From JAVBQJ01 sp031549115 (GTDB lineage: Bacteria; Verrucomicrobiota; Lentisphaeria; Victivallales; Victivallaceae): a stretch of 44,378 nt of DNA. The stretch lies in the NCBI GenBank assembly GCA_031549115.1, contig JAVBQJ010000137.1, forward strand, positions 1-44,378. Reading direction: 5' to 3'. Shown piece after piece: positions 32,463 to 41,500 of this stretch (the stretch's first letter is position 1; each line of letters opens with the position of its first letter). Below the pieces are notes generated by a model. The model made no database searches and was not told the origin of the DNA. It was given only the letters and a program-made list of their open reading frames with translations. A program made the position numbers and the translations under genes.

Positions 32463-33788
32463 TCATTCGACCATTTCGCCGAGGATGAAAATGTTGCCGG
32501 CGTAATAGCAGTACTCCGCGTATTTGGCCGGATTTTTATCGAAATCGGGACGATCCTGTTCGAAGAGTATCGAGCGCTTATCGAACCGGGTCGGCAGGAC
32601 GGTTATTTTCACATGGTGGATTTCGTCTTTCAGGTTGTCGCCGATGTCGCACAGCGACAAGCGCCAACAGGCGCAGAACGCATCGAAACGCCGGAGTTTC
32701 CGGGTTTCTCCGTCGAGCGTGACTTCGATTTCCGCCGAGCCGGGGCCGTGCATATCGTACAGCATCACTTGCGTACCGGTGAATTTGAACTCGATCGTGG
32801 CGCCGGGTTCCAATTTGCGGAGCTGCTGCAGCCGGCCGAAAAATGGCCGGAAAACCGGATCGTCTTCGGCAATCGCGGTATTGCCGCCGCTCACCTTGAC
32901 GGCGGGGGCATCCAGATAAACGGTCATGGGATTCTGCCAGCAATCCGGCTGCATGGGGTCCTTCAGCAGGTGACCGCCCGGTTTCCCGGCTTGGGAAATT
33001 TCGTCCAGGGCGGCCATCAAACTGCGGTTGTAAATCACCTGCCCGGTGGCCGAATAGGGATGGACGCCGTCGCCGGAGAAAATGATCCTGCCGTCATCGG
33101 TGGCCGGCAGCCCGGAGGCCGTGCTGCATTCATCGTCGGAAATCCGGGTCATATCCTCTCTCTTGCCGGTCATGACCAGCTTGCCGGCTTTGACCAGGCG
33201 GGCGATGTCATAGCCGAAATTGACCGAAGGGATGTCATAATAGGCGGCGATGTCTTCCATGACCGAAGCGGACGGCGGCAGTTTGCCGTCTTTGAAATCC
33301 CGTTCGTAGGTGGCGCTTCGGATCGTATAGACGAAGCAGATGTCGCAGCCGGGCAATTCGCGCCAGGTCTGGCGGACGATTCCCTCCATGGATTTGCGGA
33401 TATTTTCGACCTTGGCGGCATCGTCATTGACCGCGAACTCGACGAAAAGCAGGTCCGGCTTTTGCGCCAGCGCATCCTGCCGCAGCCGGAATGTCCCGAG
33501 GTTGGAACCGGTCCCGCTGATGGCGGCGTTCACACTGCTGATTGGCGCTTTCGGGAATTGCTTCTGCAGTTCGGCGGCACTCAAAACACGCCAGCCGTTC
33601 TGTTCGGTGATGCTGCCGCCGAGATAGACGATTTTCACCTCCTGCCCGGCGTTCAACTTGGCGTAAAAATTCGGCAGGCCGCCGCGCACGGCATACGGCC
33701 CGGATTCCTTGCGCGTGGCATCGGCGGGGGCGGCAAACGCCATTGCGACGCAAAAATTCAACAACAATACCATGATTTTTTTCATCAT
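32463..33788 (-). CDS. Secreted SGNH/GDSL hydrolase
   Basis: A 441-aa protein with a signal peptide (MMKKIMVLLLNFCVAMAFA). The SGNH fold is shown by block I IVYLGGSITEQNGW, with the nucleophile Ser in GGS; the Asn-containing block FVEFAVNDDAA; and the C-terminal D/H block FSGDGVHPYS. A beta-rich extension of about 150 residues follows. SGNH enzymes of this type usually remove acetyl or other acyl groups from glycans. It is divergent from the deoR-type gene and is the first gene of the six-gene operon, so it probably deacylates the substrate before uptake. Confidence 0.85.
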   Translation of the reverse strand: MMKKIMVLLLNFCVAMAFAAPADATRKESGPYAVRGGLPNFYAKLNAGQEVKIVYLGGSITEQNGWRVLSAAELQKQFPKAPISSVNAAISGTGSNLGTFRLRQDALAQKPDLLFVEFAVNDDAAKVENIRKSMEGIVRQTWRELPGCDICFVYTIRSATYERDFKDGKLPPSASVMEDIAAYYDIPSVNFGYDIARLVKAGKLVMTGKREDMTRISDDECSTASGLPATDDGRIIFSGDGVHPYSATGQVIYNRSLMAALDEISQAGKPGGHLLKDPMQPDCWQNPMTVYLDAPAVKVSGGNTAIAEDDPVFRPFFGRLQQLRKLEPGATIEFKFTGTQVMLYDMHGPGSAEIEVTLDGETRKLRRFDAFCACWRLSLCDIGDNLKDEIHHVKITVLPTRFDKRSILFEQDRPDFDKNPAKYAEYCYYAGNIFILGEMVE

Positions 33789-33831
33789 TATACTACTGTC
33801 CCTTTGAAGAATGAATTACCCGACACTCGAG

Positions 33832-33859
33832 AATGTAGCCGGGCAATCGGCTTTTGCAA
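33832..33859 (-). promoter_or_regulatory. Probable promoter of the DeoR-linked operon
   Basis: On the minus strand: TTGCAA (33854-33859), 16-nt spacer, TACATT (33832-33837). TTGCAA also serves as the apparent -35 in three other promoters of this window. Confidence 0.4.
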
Positions 33860-33899
33860 CCGGGATTCGCCGTTTGGCGTGTTGTTTTGTAAAAAATAA

Positions 33900-33950
33900 T
33901 GTTAATTTTTAACAATACGGCTTGCAAACTTGTTTTCCCGGTGCTATGAT
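33900..33950 (+). promoter_or_regulatory. deoR-type promoter with upstream palindrome
   Basis: TTGCAA (33922-33927), 17-nt spacer, TATGAT (33945-33950). TGTTAA-TTT-TTAACA (33900-33914) is a perfect inverted repeat just upstream of the -35 and lies between the two divergent promoters, so it is a likely operator. The predicted start falls at or within 2 nt of the ATG at 33956. Confidence 0.6.
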
Positions 33951-33955
33951 ATGGC

Positions 33956-34702
33956 ATGCATACACGACAGCGAAAAATATTGGATCTGCTTCAGGCGGGG
34001 CCGCTTTCCATCCGGGAGGCGGCGCGGATTCTGGAAGTGACGGAAATGACCATCCGCCGCGACATCCGGATATTGGAGGAGCAGCGGTTGTTGCTGGCGG
34101 TCAAGGGCAAGGTGATGCCGTATCCGGTCAATTACCGTACGGTGTCCGGTGACGTGGGCGGGCAGGCGGTGAAAAACGCGATTGCCGAAGCCTGTTACCG
34201 GGAGTGCGGCACCGCCGATTCGTTCTTCATCGGCAGCGGTACGACGGTGCTGGCGTTCGCTCATCTCCTGGCGTATCGGGCGGGGGGAGCGAAAACCGTG
34301 ATTACCAATTCGCTGTCGGTGGCGTCGGCGCTGTTTCAGAGCCGCTGCCGGGTGATTCTGCTGGGAGGCGAACTGCGGGCGGAATCGATGGACCTGGTGG
34401 GCGCCGCCGCCGACCGCGCCATCGGCGAATACCATGTCGATTGCCTGATTTCGGGTGCCGACGGCATTCTGCCGGATTACGGTTATTACACCAGCGACGT
34501 CAATCTGTCGTCGCTGGAGCGGCGCACCATTGAAATCGCCGACCGGACGGTGATCCTGGCGGACAGCGGCAAATTCGGGAAAAAGTCGCTGGTGCGCTTC
34601 GCGCCGCTGGAGGCGGCGCATCTGGTGATCACCGACGCCGGGATCCCCGAGGACGCGCTGCGCCAGCTCCGGGAAGCCGGCGTCGCCGTCGTCACTGCCT
34701 GA
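33956..34702 (+). CDS. DeoR/GlpR-family transcriptional regulator
   Basis: A 248-aa repressor. The N-terminal winged helix (RQRKILDLLQAGPLSIREAARILEVTEMTIRRDIRIL) is followed by the DeoR sensor domain with IGSGTTVLAFAHLL, VITNSLSVASALF, LLGGELRAESMDLVG and the conserved ADSGKFGKKSL. It binds sugar phosphates in characterised relatives. It is divergent from the catabolic operon 33788-25614, whose kinase could make its effector. The start has no ribosome site and coincides with the predicted transcription start, so it may be translated from a leaderless mRNA. Confidence 0.92.
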   Translation: MHTRQRKILDLLQAGPLSIREAARILEVTEMTIRRDIRILEEQRLLLAVKGKVMPYPVNYRTVSGDVGGQAVKNAIAEACYRECGTADSFFIGSGTTVLAFAHLLAYRAGGAKTVITNSLSVASALFQSRCRVILLGGELRAESMDLVGAAADRAIGEYHVDCLISGADGILPDYGYYTSDVNLSSLERRTIEIADRTVILADSGKFGKKSLVRFAPLEAAHLVITDAGIPEDALRQLREAGVAVVTA

Positions 34703-34705
34703 CGG

Positions 34706-35884
34706 TCACACCGTTCCGGGCCTGCTCCAATCCGCCATGGCGCAGAGAAACAGGATGCCGTGAAACAGCGCGTCGTCGTCGAAGTCGAACGCCGTATGGT
34801 GCAGCGGCAGGTGCTCTTCGCCCAATCCGAGCAAATACAGCGCCCCCGGATACCGGTCGAGATAAAAGGAAAAGTCCTCCCCGATGGTTTGCGGCTCCGG
34901 CAGCTCCAATAGCCGCAGCTCCGGCAGCAGCTGCTGCAATTGCCGTCGGGAATAGGCGATGGCGCTGTCGCGGTTTACCGTCGGGATATAGGGGCGGGCG
35001 TATTCGAGTTCGGCGCGTCCCCGCATGCCGCCGGCGATGCCTTCGGCAATGGCGCGCATGTCCTTCTCGATCTCCTCGCCGAGCCATTTGTTGTAATAGC
35101 GGACGGTGCCCTCCAGCGTGACCCGTTCGGGGATGATGTTCCAGGCGCCGTCGCACTGGACGTTCCCGGTGCCGATCACGACGGTTTCCTGCGGCGGCAT
35201 GCGCCGGGTCACGATGGTCTGCCAGGCAGTGATGATCTGTGCCGCGATCACCACCGGATCGACGGATTTGTGCGGGCTGGAAGCGTGTCCGCCTTTGCCG
35301 GTGATAGTCAGCCGGTAATAATCCGCCGCCGCGGTGATCGGTCCCGACCGTGAAATCAGCGCGCCGACCGGGAAGCCGGGCATGCCGTGCAATGCGAAAA
35401 TCATGTCCGGTTCGGGCTCGGCCAGGGCGCCGGCCTTCACCAGTTCGTGACCGAGGGCGCCGAACTCCTCGCCCGGCTGAAAGACCAGCTTGACGCTGCC
35501 CTGCCAGGAGTCCTGCAGCTTGTCCAGCACCAGCGCCGCGCCGAGCAGCATCGCGGCATGGGCGTCGTGGCCGCAGCCGTGCATGGCGCCCGGAATCTGC
35601 GAACGGTATTCCAGCGCCGGATTGCACTCCTCCTGCGGCAATGCGTCGATATCGGCGCGCAGCACGATATGTTTTCCCGGCCGCCGGTTGGAGTGCAATA
35701 ACGCCACCGTATCGGTCGCCAGAAAAGGCGGTGAAACCCGGAATGCGGTTGTTTTCAGCGTTTCCCGGATGAAGCGGCAGGTTTCATGCTCGCGCCCGGA
35801 CAATTCCGGGTGCCGGTGCAGCAGATGGCGGAAGCTTCGCACCGTCGGTATCACGTCTTTGACACATTGAATAAGTGGATTCAT
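34706..35884 (-). CDS. M20-family amidohydrolase (N-acyl-amino-acid/hippurate hydrolase type)
   Basis: A 392-aa metallopeptidase-fold amidohydrolase. LRADIDALP and MHGCGHDAHAAMLLGAA carry the metal-site residues; EEFGALGHELV and TVRYYNKW are also typical of the M20D group. It hydrolyses N-acyl amino acids or related amides in the cytoplasm. The start at 35884 has AGGGGAAT upstream; the longer frame extends through the promoter at 35914-35942. Its stop is 3 nt from the stop of the convergent deoR-type gene. Its link to the neighbours is unclear; being divergent from the GntR-type gene it could share that regulator. Confidence 0.88.
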   Translation of the reverse strand: MNPLIQCVKDVIPTVRSFRHLLHRHPELSGREHETCRFIRETLKTTAFRVSPPFLATDTVALLHSNRRPGKHIVLRADIDALPQEECNPALEYRSQIPGAMHGCGHDAHAAMLLGAALVLDKLQDSWQGSVKLVFQPGEEFGALGHELVKAGALAEPEPDMIFALHGMPGFPVGALISRSGPITAAADYYRLTITGKGGHASSPHKSVDPVVIAAQIITAWQTIVTRRMPPQETVVIGTGNVQCDGAWNIIPERVTLEGTVRYYNKWLGEEIEKDMRAIAEGIAGGMRGRAELEYARPYIPTVNRDSAIAYSRRQLQQLLPELRLLELPEPQTIGEDFSFYLDRYPGALYLLGLGEEHLPLHHTAFDFDDDALFHGILFLCAMADWSRPGTV

Positions 35885-35913
35885 CGGCAAATTCCCCTGA
35901 TTTTGGATGGGGA

Positions 35914-35942
35914 ACCATACTGCCGGATCGCCGCTTTTGCAA
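35914..35942 (-). promoter_or_regulatory. Promoter of the M20 amidohydrolase gene
   Basis: On the minus strand: TTGCAA (35937-35942), 17-nt spacer, TATGGT (35914-35919). Confidence 0.5.
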
Positions 35943-36011
35943 ATGGAGAAAGTGCCGGATGGACAGTTTGTTGCAAATTTTCGGATATGTTTCGTTTCCA
36001 TGATGGCTTTG

Positions 36012-36065
36012 GGACATAATTTCTGGCTATGTCCTATTGCAAAAAAACGAAAAGTACAGTATCAT
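36012..36065 (+). promoter_or_regulatory. gntR-type promoter with operator-like palindrome
   Basis: TTGCAA (36037-36042), 17-nt spacer, TATCAT (36060-36065). GGACATA-N9-TATGTCC (36012-36034) is a perfect 7-bp inverted repeat ending 2 nt before the -35 box. It is a candidate site for the regulator encoded downstream, and it would control the whole pseudopilin-glycosidase operon. Confidence 0.55.
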
Positions 36066-36098
36066 AGATTAAGGACGCATCATCAAACCGGGACGGGA

Positions 36099-37172
36099 AT
36101 GAACAAAACGGATACAGTGATCAGATATCTGCGAAGCCGGATTGCCTCCGGGGCGTTCCCCGGCGGCAAGCTGCCGCGGGAGGTGGATCTGAGTACGGCT
36201 TTGCAGGTCGGGCGCGTGACGGTCCGGGCCGCGTTGGAGGTGCTGGAGCAGGAAGGGGCGATTGTCCGGAAGCGGCATACCGGTACCTTCGTCAAGCCGG
36301 ACCTGCCGAAGGCGCCGATCGGCGTCATTTCCCGGACCCGTGGTCATTTGTATGCCGAACTGTACGATTTTCTGCTGCATGCGGCGATGATGCATAATGT
36401 TTCGCTGCAGGTGGTCAGCACTTCGTCGGTGCTTCTGGAGGAGCCGACGGTGGGGCGGAAGAGTCTGCTGTACAAATCGGTGGAGCGGCTGTTGCACTGC
36501 CGCTGCTCCGGCTGGATTGTGGACGGGAATTGCCACCCCAATGTGCCGTTGATCGGCGAGGTGGCGTTGCGGAATCCGGTTTTTTTCGACTACTTCGATG
36601 CCGGCGAGCTGGAGATGCCGGAATACGGCGTCTGGATCGATTACGAACGGGCCGGGTATCTGGGGGCGCAATATCTCCTGCAACAGGGCTGCCGTCACCC
36701 GTTGCTGGTCTGCCATTACCTGCCGTATCATGTCCGGTTTCATCCGAACGGTTACCAACGCCACCGGGATATGCAAATTCAACGCGGATTCCGGAAGCTG
36801 CTGGCCGAACACGATATGGATCGGGAATGCTTTATTCTCGGCAACAATTACAGTTCGGTGCAGGAGCGCGAGGATATTCTCCGGGAGTTGATCCGCAACC
36901 CGAAATTGCGCCCGGACGGCATTCTGTTTGCGGCGGACACCATGGCGCTCAAGCCGCTGAAGTGGCTGCACGCGGCCGGGTTGGCGGCCGGACGCGACAT
37001 TCACCTGGTCGGGATCGGCAATACCCCCTGGAGCGGCGAAGAATCGTTCCATCCGTTTTCCAGCATCGATCTGCAATTGGAATATATGGCGGATGAGTTG
37101 ATACGTATGGCAATACAGACGCCGGAACAGCGGGTCCAGCGTTTCGTGGAACCGGTTCTGGTAGAACGGTAG
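36099..37172 (+). CDS. GntR-type regulator with LacI-like sensor domain
   Basis: A 357-aa protein. The N-terminal GntR winged helix (VIRYLRSRIASGAFPGGKLPREVDLSTALQVGRVTVRAALEVLEQEGAI) is fused to a periplasmic-binding-protein-like sensor (APIGVISRTRG, GWIVDGNCHPNVPLI, FAADTMALKPLKWL, LVGIGNTPWSGEESFHPFSSID), the AraR-like combination known in sugar regulators. The start at 36099 fits the DNA-binding domain; the longer frame crosses the promoter. The pseudopilin gene begins 46 nt after the stop, so the regulator heads the operon it probably controls. Confidence 0.85.
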   Translation: MNKTDTVIRYLRSRIASGAFPGGKLPREVDLSTALQVGRVTVRAALEVLEQEGAIVRKRHTGTFVKPDLPKAPIGVISRTRGHLYAELYDFLLHAAMMHNVSLQVVSTSSVLLEEPTVGRKSLLYKSVERLLHCRCSGWIVDGNCHPNVPLIGEVALRNPVFFDYFDAGELEMPEYGVWIDYERAGYLGAQYLLQQGCRHPLLVCHYLPYHVRFHPNGYQRHRDMQIQRGFRKLLAEHDMDRECFILGNNYSSVQEREDILRELIRNPKLRPDGILFAADTMALKPLKWLHAAGLAAGRDIHLVGIGNTPWSGEESFHPFSSIDLQLEYMADELIRMAIQTPEQRVQRFVEPVLVER

Positions 37173-37218
37173 TTTTTTCGGAGTGAACCCGCAACCAGCA
37201 AAAAAGGGAGATGTCGAG

Positions 37219-37953
37219 ATGAGGAAAACAAAATTCACACTTATTGAGCTCCTGGTCGTGATTGCGATCATCGCCATCCTCGCGAGCATGCTGCTGCCGG
37301 CGCTGTCCAAGGCGCGGGCGGCGGCGCAGAAGATCAGCTGCGTCAACAATCTGAAGCAGACTTCTCTGAGCTTCATCCTGTATGCCAATGACGCGGACGA
37401 CTGCGTGCCCGAAACGCAGGGCGACACCATCTACTGGCCCGCGACTCTGGCGTTCACCGGTTATCTGACGCCGACCCGGATCCTGGTCTGCCCCGCGCGG
37501 CCATCCCTGGCATCGGTCCGGGATGTGATGATGGACGGCTCCATCATGAATAACGGTCAATCCTGGCATTGGGGCTATATCGATTACGGGATGAATGTAC
37601 GGCTGGCGCCCTTGTATCCGGCCCGTTCCGCCGCCCGATTGACGGCGGTACAGAGTGCCTCCCGGACCGTCGGCGTCGCCGAATCGATGGATGTGGCCGG
37701 ATACAATGCCGGGTACGTTTACGGCTACAGCATGCTGCGCGCCAGTCCGATCGGCAATGTCGGCGGTGTTCCGGACGGCATTCACGACCGGAGCTGCAAT
37801 GTCATGTATATGGACGGGCACGTCGCTTCCACCGCGAAAATCAATTACGGCTGGCCCAGTTGGTACTATGTCGCCTATCAGGACGGTTATGTGTTCGCCA
37901 GCGACGAATACGACAACAATGTCTGGACGCTGGACGGAAAGAAGCTGCCATGA
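37219..37953 (+). CDS. Type II secretion/pilin-like protein with H-X9-DG motif (pseudopilin)
   Basis: A 244-aa protein with MRKTKFTLIELLVVIAI, a class III leader only 6-7 residues long. From the processing site for about 30 residues it is identical to the pseudopilin at 21411-22130. The C-terminus has H-D-R-S-C-N-V-M-Y-M-D-G, the H-X9-DG motif. The ATG at 37219 has AAGGGAG 8 nt upstream. The stop overlaps the next start by ATGA. As in the LacI locus, a pseudopilin is the first structural gene after a sugar regulator. Confidence 0.87.
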   Translation: MRKTKFTLIELLVVIAIIAILASMLLPALSKARAAAQKISCVNNLKQTSLSFILYANDADDCVPETQGDTIYWPATLAFTGYLTPTRILVCPARPSLASVRDVMMDGSIMNNGQSWHWGYIDYGMNVRLAPLYPARSAARLTAVQSASRTVGVAESMDVAGYNAGYVYGYSMLRASPIGNVGGVPDGIHDRSCNVMYMDGHVASTAKINYGWPSWYYVAYQDGYVFASDEYDNNVWTLDGKKLP

Positions 37954-38519
37954 GCCGGAAATATTGCATTCTGCCGATCCTGACGGGAATGGCGCTGGCG
38001 GCCGGGGCGGCGGATTATGCCGGCGGCTTCGATCGCGCTTCGGAGTTGTGGGAGCACTGGAAATCGGCGAAAGCCAAAGGCCGTTTCGCGTATCGCGCCG
38101 ACTACGGACACCGGGCGCCCGGTGCGCTCATGATTACGGTTGAGGAGGGCAATCCGCGCGAGGAGGGCGGGTTGGTCTTTACCCGGCAGTTCGACGGCGA
38201 ACCGGGACGGAGTTACACCTTTGTGGTGTATGCCGCGCACGCCGGTGTCAATCCGGACGCGGTGATCGCGCTGAGCATCCAGGGGTTGGACAAGGACGGG
38301 GCGTTTCTGGGTACCGGCGTACAGGGGACGCAGCTGCCGGTGCGGGAATTGAAAGCCGGCGTATGGCGCCGGCTGCTCTTCACCTTCCGGGTGCCGGAAT
38401 CGGCGGAGTGGAGCCGGTTCGGCAAATTTGTGTGTTCGCTGGGGGTTATGGAAGGGCAGACCGGAGAGGTTTACTTCGACGATTTTGAGTTTTTTGCAGA
38501 CGAAGAGGGAGGTGAGTGA
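37950..38519 (+). CDS. Secreted carbohydrate-binding-like protein (189 aa)
   Basis: The N-terminus MSRKYCILPILTGMALAAGAA is a signal peptide. The remaining 165 residues look like one jelly-roll carbohydrate-binding module: GRSYTFVVYAAHAGVNPDAVIAL, AGVWRRLLFTFRVPESAEW and the closing GEVYFDDFEFF, as in CBM4/9-like folds. No catalytic domain is present. It is translationally coupled to the pseudopilin through a 4-nt overlap. The next gene carries a similar module at its C-terminus. Confidence 0.65.
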   Translation: MSRKYCILPILTGMALAAGAADYAGGFDRASELWEHWKSAKAKGRFAYRADYGHRAPGALMITVEEGNPREEGGLVFTRQFDGEPGRSYTFVVYAAHAGVNPDAVIALSIQGLDKDGAFLGTGVQGTQLPVRELKAGVWRRLLFTFRVPESAEWSRFGKFVCSLGVMEGQTGEVYFDDFEFFADEEGGE

Positions 38520-38520
38520 A

Positions 38521-41500
38521 TTGTTCGGGAAAAAGCTATGGTTGTTCGGGCTGATCGCGGTGCTGCGGCTCTGCGATGCCGCGGACTTTGTGGAAGTTCC
38601 GGCACAGGACAAGCTGCGCGATGCGGATCTGACCTTCGCGGTGACCTTCGACCGTAATACCGTCGAAGCGGACCTGGCGCGGGGCAATCCGGTTTCGCCG
38701 ACGATGAAGGATGTCGGTCTGTTGTTGCGCGGCTGCGTCGGTTTCGACGGCGGGAACGCGTTTCAGGTCAAGCCCGGCGATGACCTGCGCTTTGACGTGC
38801 CCGGCAACGCTTCTCCAGCGGCCGGCACCATCACCATCTGGGTCAACGCGCTCGGTTACAACCCGGCGGAAGCGCTGACCGACGGCGAACACCGCGGCAA
38901 TATCGCTCTCTTCGATCTGATGTTCAAGGAGGACAGCCGCTTCGTCCGGATCCGGGCTTATGAATACGGCGACACGGTGTATGCCTTTTGGGAGAGTTCG
39001 GAGGAGCCGCAGGGGTGGGGCCAATACACCCAGCTTCCGGCGCCGCGCACCGCCATCCGGAAGAACCAGTGGCATCAGCTGGCGGTCACCTGGACCGACC
39101 GGACCATGGCGCTTTACCTCAACGGCGAACTGCAACGGGAGGCCGATCTGCCGCCGAAATCGCTCAAAACCGCGGATCTGCAGCCGCAGTCCGAGGAGTC
39201 CTATATCGGGTTGAAGACCGTCTTTTACGAAGACACCTCGCGTTGGCCGATGGCCATCGACGATGTGAAAATTTATTCCCGCGCGCTCAAGCCGATCGAG
39301 ATCCGGAACGCCTACGCGGCGCTGTTGAAGGAGCGCGGCGACATTGTCATTCAGGATTACGACCTGACGCTCAACGGCGTGAGCGTCAGCCGCGCCGACA
39401 AACTGGACCGGCTGGAGGCGGAATTCGACTTTTCGGTACTGCCGCCGGAGCTGAAGTCCCGGTTGGAAGCCGGAACGCTGGAAATCGCCTATGGCCTGAC
39501 CGCCCCGGACGGTACGGTGCGCGAAGGCACCTGGCAATTCCGGCAGGGGGAAAGTTGCCGGATTCTGGATGCGGTGGATCAGGTCGGCGCGTACCGGCTG
39601 GCATGCTCCATCGACGGCGGCTCCCGGGTTGCGGCGGTCATCGAACGGCCGGATTTGAGCTGGGTCGGCAATGGACTCGGCGACGAGGATGAAATTCCGG
39701 CGCTGTGGCGGGACTTCGCGGTCGACGGCCGCCGGGTGACGCTGTGGAATCGCACGTACGATTTTGCCGACCGGCCGCTGCCGGTATCCATCCGGGTCGC
39801 CGGCAAAGAGCTGTTTACGCAGGCGCCGCAGCTGCATCTCGATGGCCGCGCGATCGCCTGGCAGCCGCTGCCGACGACCCGCACCGGGCGCAGCGTCACC
39901 TTTCACACCCGGGGCGAGGCGGAAGACCTGGTCATCGTTTGCGCCACCACGGTGGAATTCGACGGGATGATCCAATTCGAGTGGACGATCTCCGGCGAAC
40001 CTGAAATCGCGTCGATGAACCTGACCTGGCAGATGGCGCCGGAGTTCCGGCAATACCTGATGACGCCATGGCTGCAGAACGGCGCCGAGCCGCAGGTCGC
40101 GCTGGAATATCCGGCCAGCTCCGCGAGTTCGGTCAAGACGCTGTGGTTCGTCACCGAAAAGCGCGGCGGATTCGCCTATACGATGGAACACAACGCCAAT
40201 TGGGTCGCCGATTTCACCCGTCCGGTCTTTTTCGCCGACAAGGCGGACGGCTCCTGCCGGGTGCAAATGATCGACCGCAAAGTCAAATTGCCGCCGGAAA
40301 CCGACTATCACGCGCTGTTCATCGCCACGCCGACGCGGCCGTTGCCGGAGCGCAACCGGGTGATCCGCTTCGGCGATTCGTCGCGGGCCGATACGCCGCG
40401 CCTGGCGGCGGCCGGAGGCGGGGACGGATTGAGCGGGGTATTCACCTATGAACCGCTCGACCCGGACTTCACGTATTGCATGAAAGGGCGTGTCCCGAAC
40501 ACCCAGTCGTTTTACGGCGCCGCCGATTCGCTGACGGAGCAGTCGCCGGTGGCGAATTACTTCCGCAAATACTGGGACATTCCGGGCTGCGATATTTACA
40601 AAATGCGCTATCTGAAGCCGACTTCGGTGCCGGGGCAATACGAAGAAACCTGGCCGGTCACGGTGCCGGCGTGCACCCGCCTCGTGATCAACGATTATTA
40701 TCTGTTCAACCAGAGGAAGCTCCTGGAGCACCCATTGGGAGACCGGGTGTGGCAGCTGTATTACGATCTGGGCGGGGATTCGATGTGCTTCAACCCGCTG
40801 CACGGTTGCCGGTTCAAGGACAAATTCGGCCGCGATGTTTACCGGCTGGCGGTGTTGAGCAAACGCGATCTGTTCCGGCGCACCGTGACGCAGGCGCACA
40901 AATACGGCAAGACCGTGATGGTGCATGCGCAGCGCGAATTCCTGCCGTTTATGCACGGGTTGGCCGATTACTTTTTCCCCGGAGAGCAGCATAACGGGCT
41001 GCTGCAGCGCAACCGCTTCGGTTATACCGATGAGTTGTCCGACGACACCTATCGCAGCGAATACAACCGCGACGTGCTCGGCGTCGGGGTGATCTTCCTG
41101 CCCGCGATCGGCCATGTGATAAAAGACTACTGGAGCGAGGAGGCCAAACCGGTCACGGTTTCGATGATGACGATGCTGTTGGCCCACGACATTGACACCG
41201 CCGAGGATTGGGCGACCAATGTGGTGATTCAAAAGGTCTGGGACGCGCTGGAAAAGTACCGGGTCGGTTCCCCCGACACCGAATGCATTCCATACTACGC
41301 GGAGCACGCCATATCGACCTCCGAGCCGTCGGTCCGGGTCACGACCTACCGCTGCCCCGGCGGCCGCTATGTGTTGATCCTGGCCAACAAAGACGCCCGG
41401 AGCCATACCGCGGAGGTGGATATCGGCAGTTTAACCGGCGAATCGTTTACGGCGCAGGAAGAATACGCCGGAGCTCCGGTGGAGGTCGTCGGCGGGAAGT

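Noticed and set aside
38536..41406. Open frame of 956 codons on the minus strand
   Set aside because: Shadow of the large secreted protein gene; no domain, no start signal.
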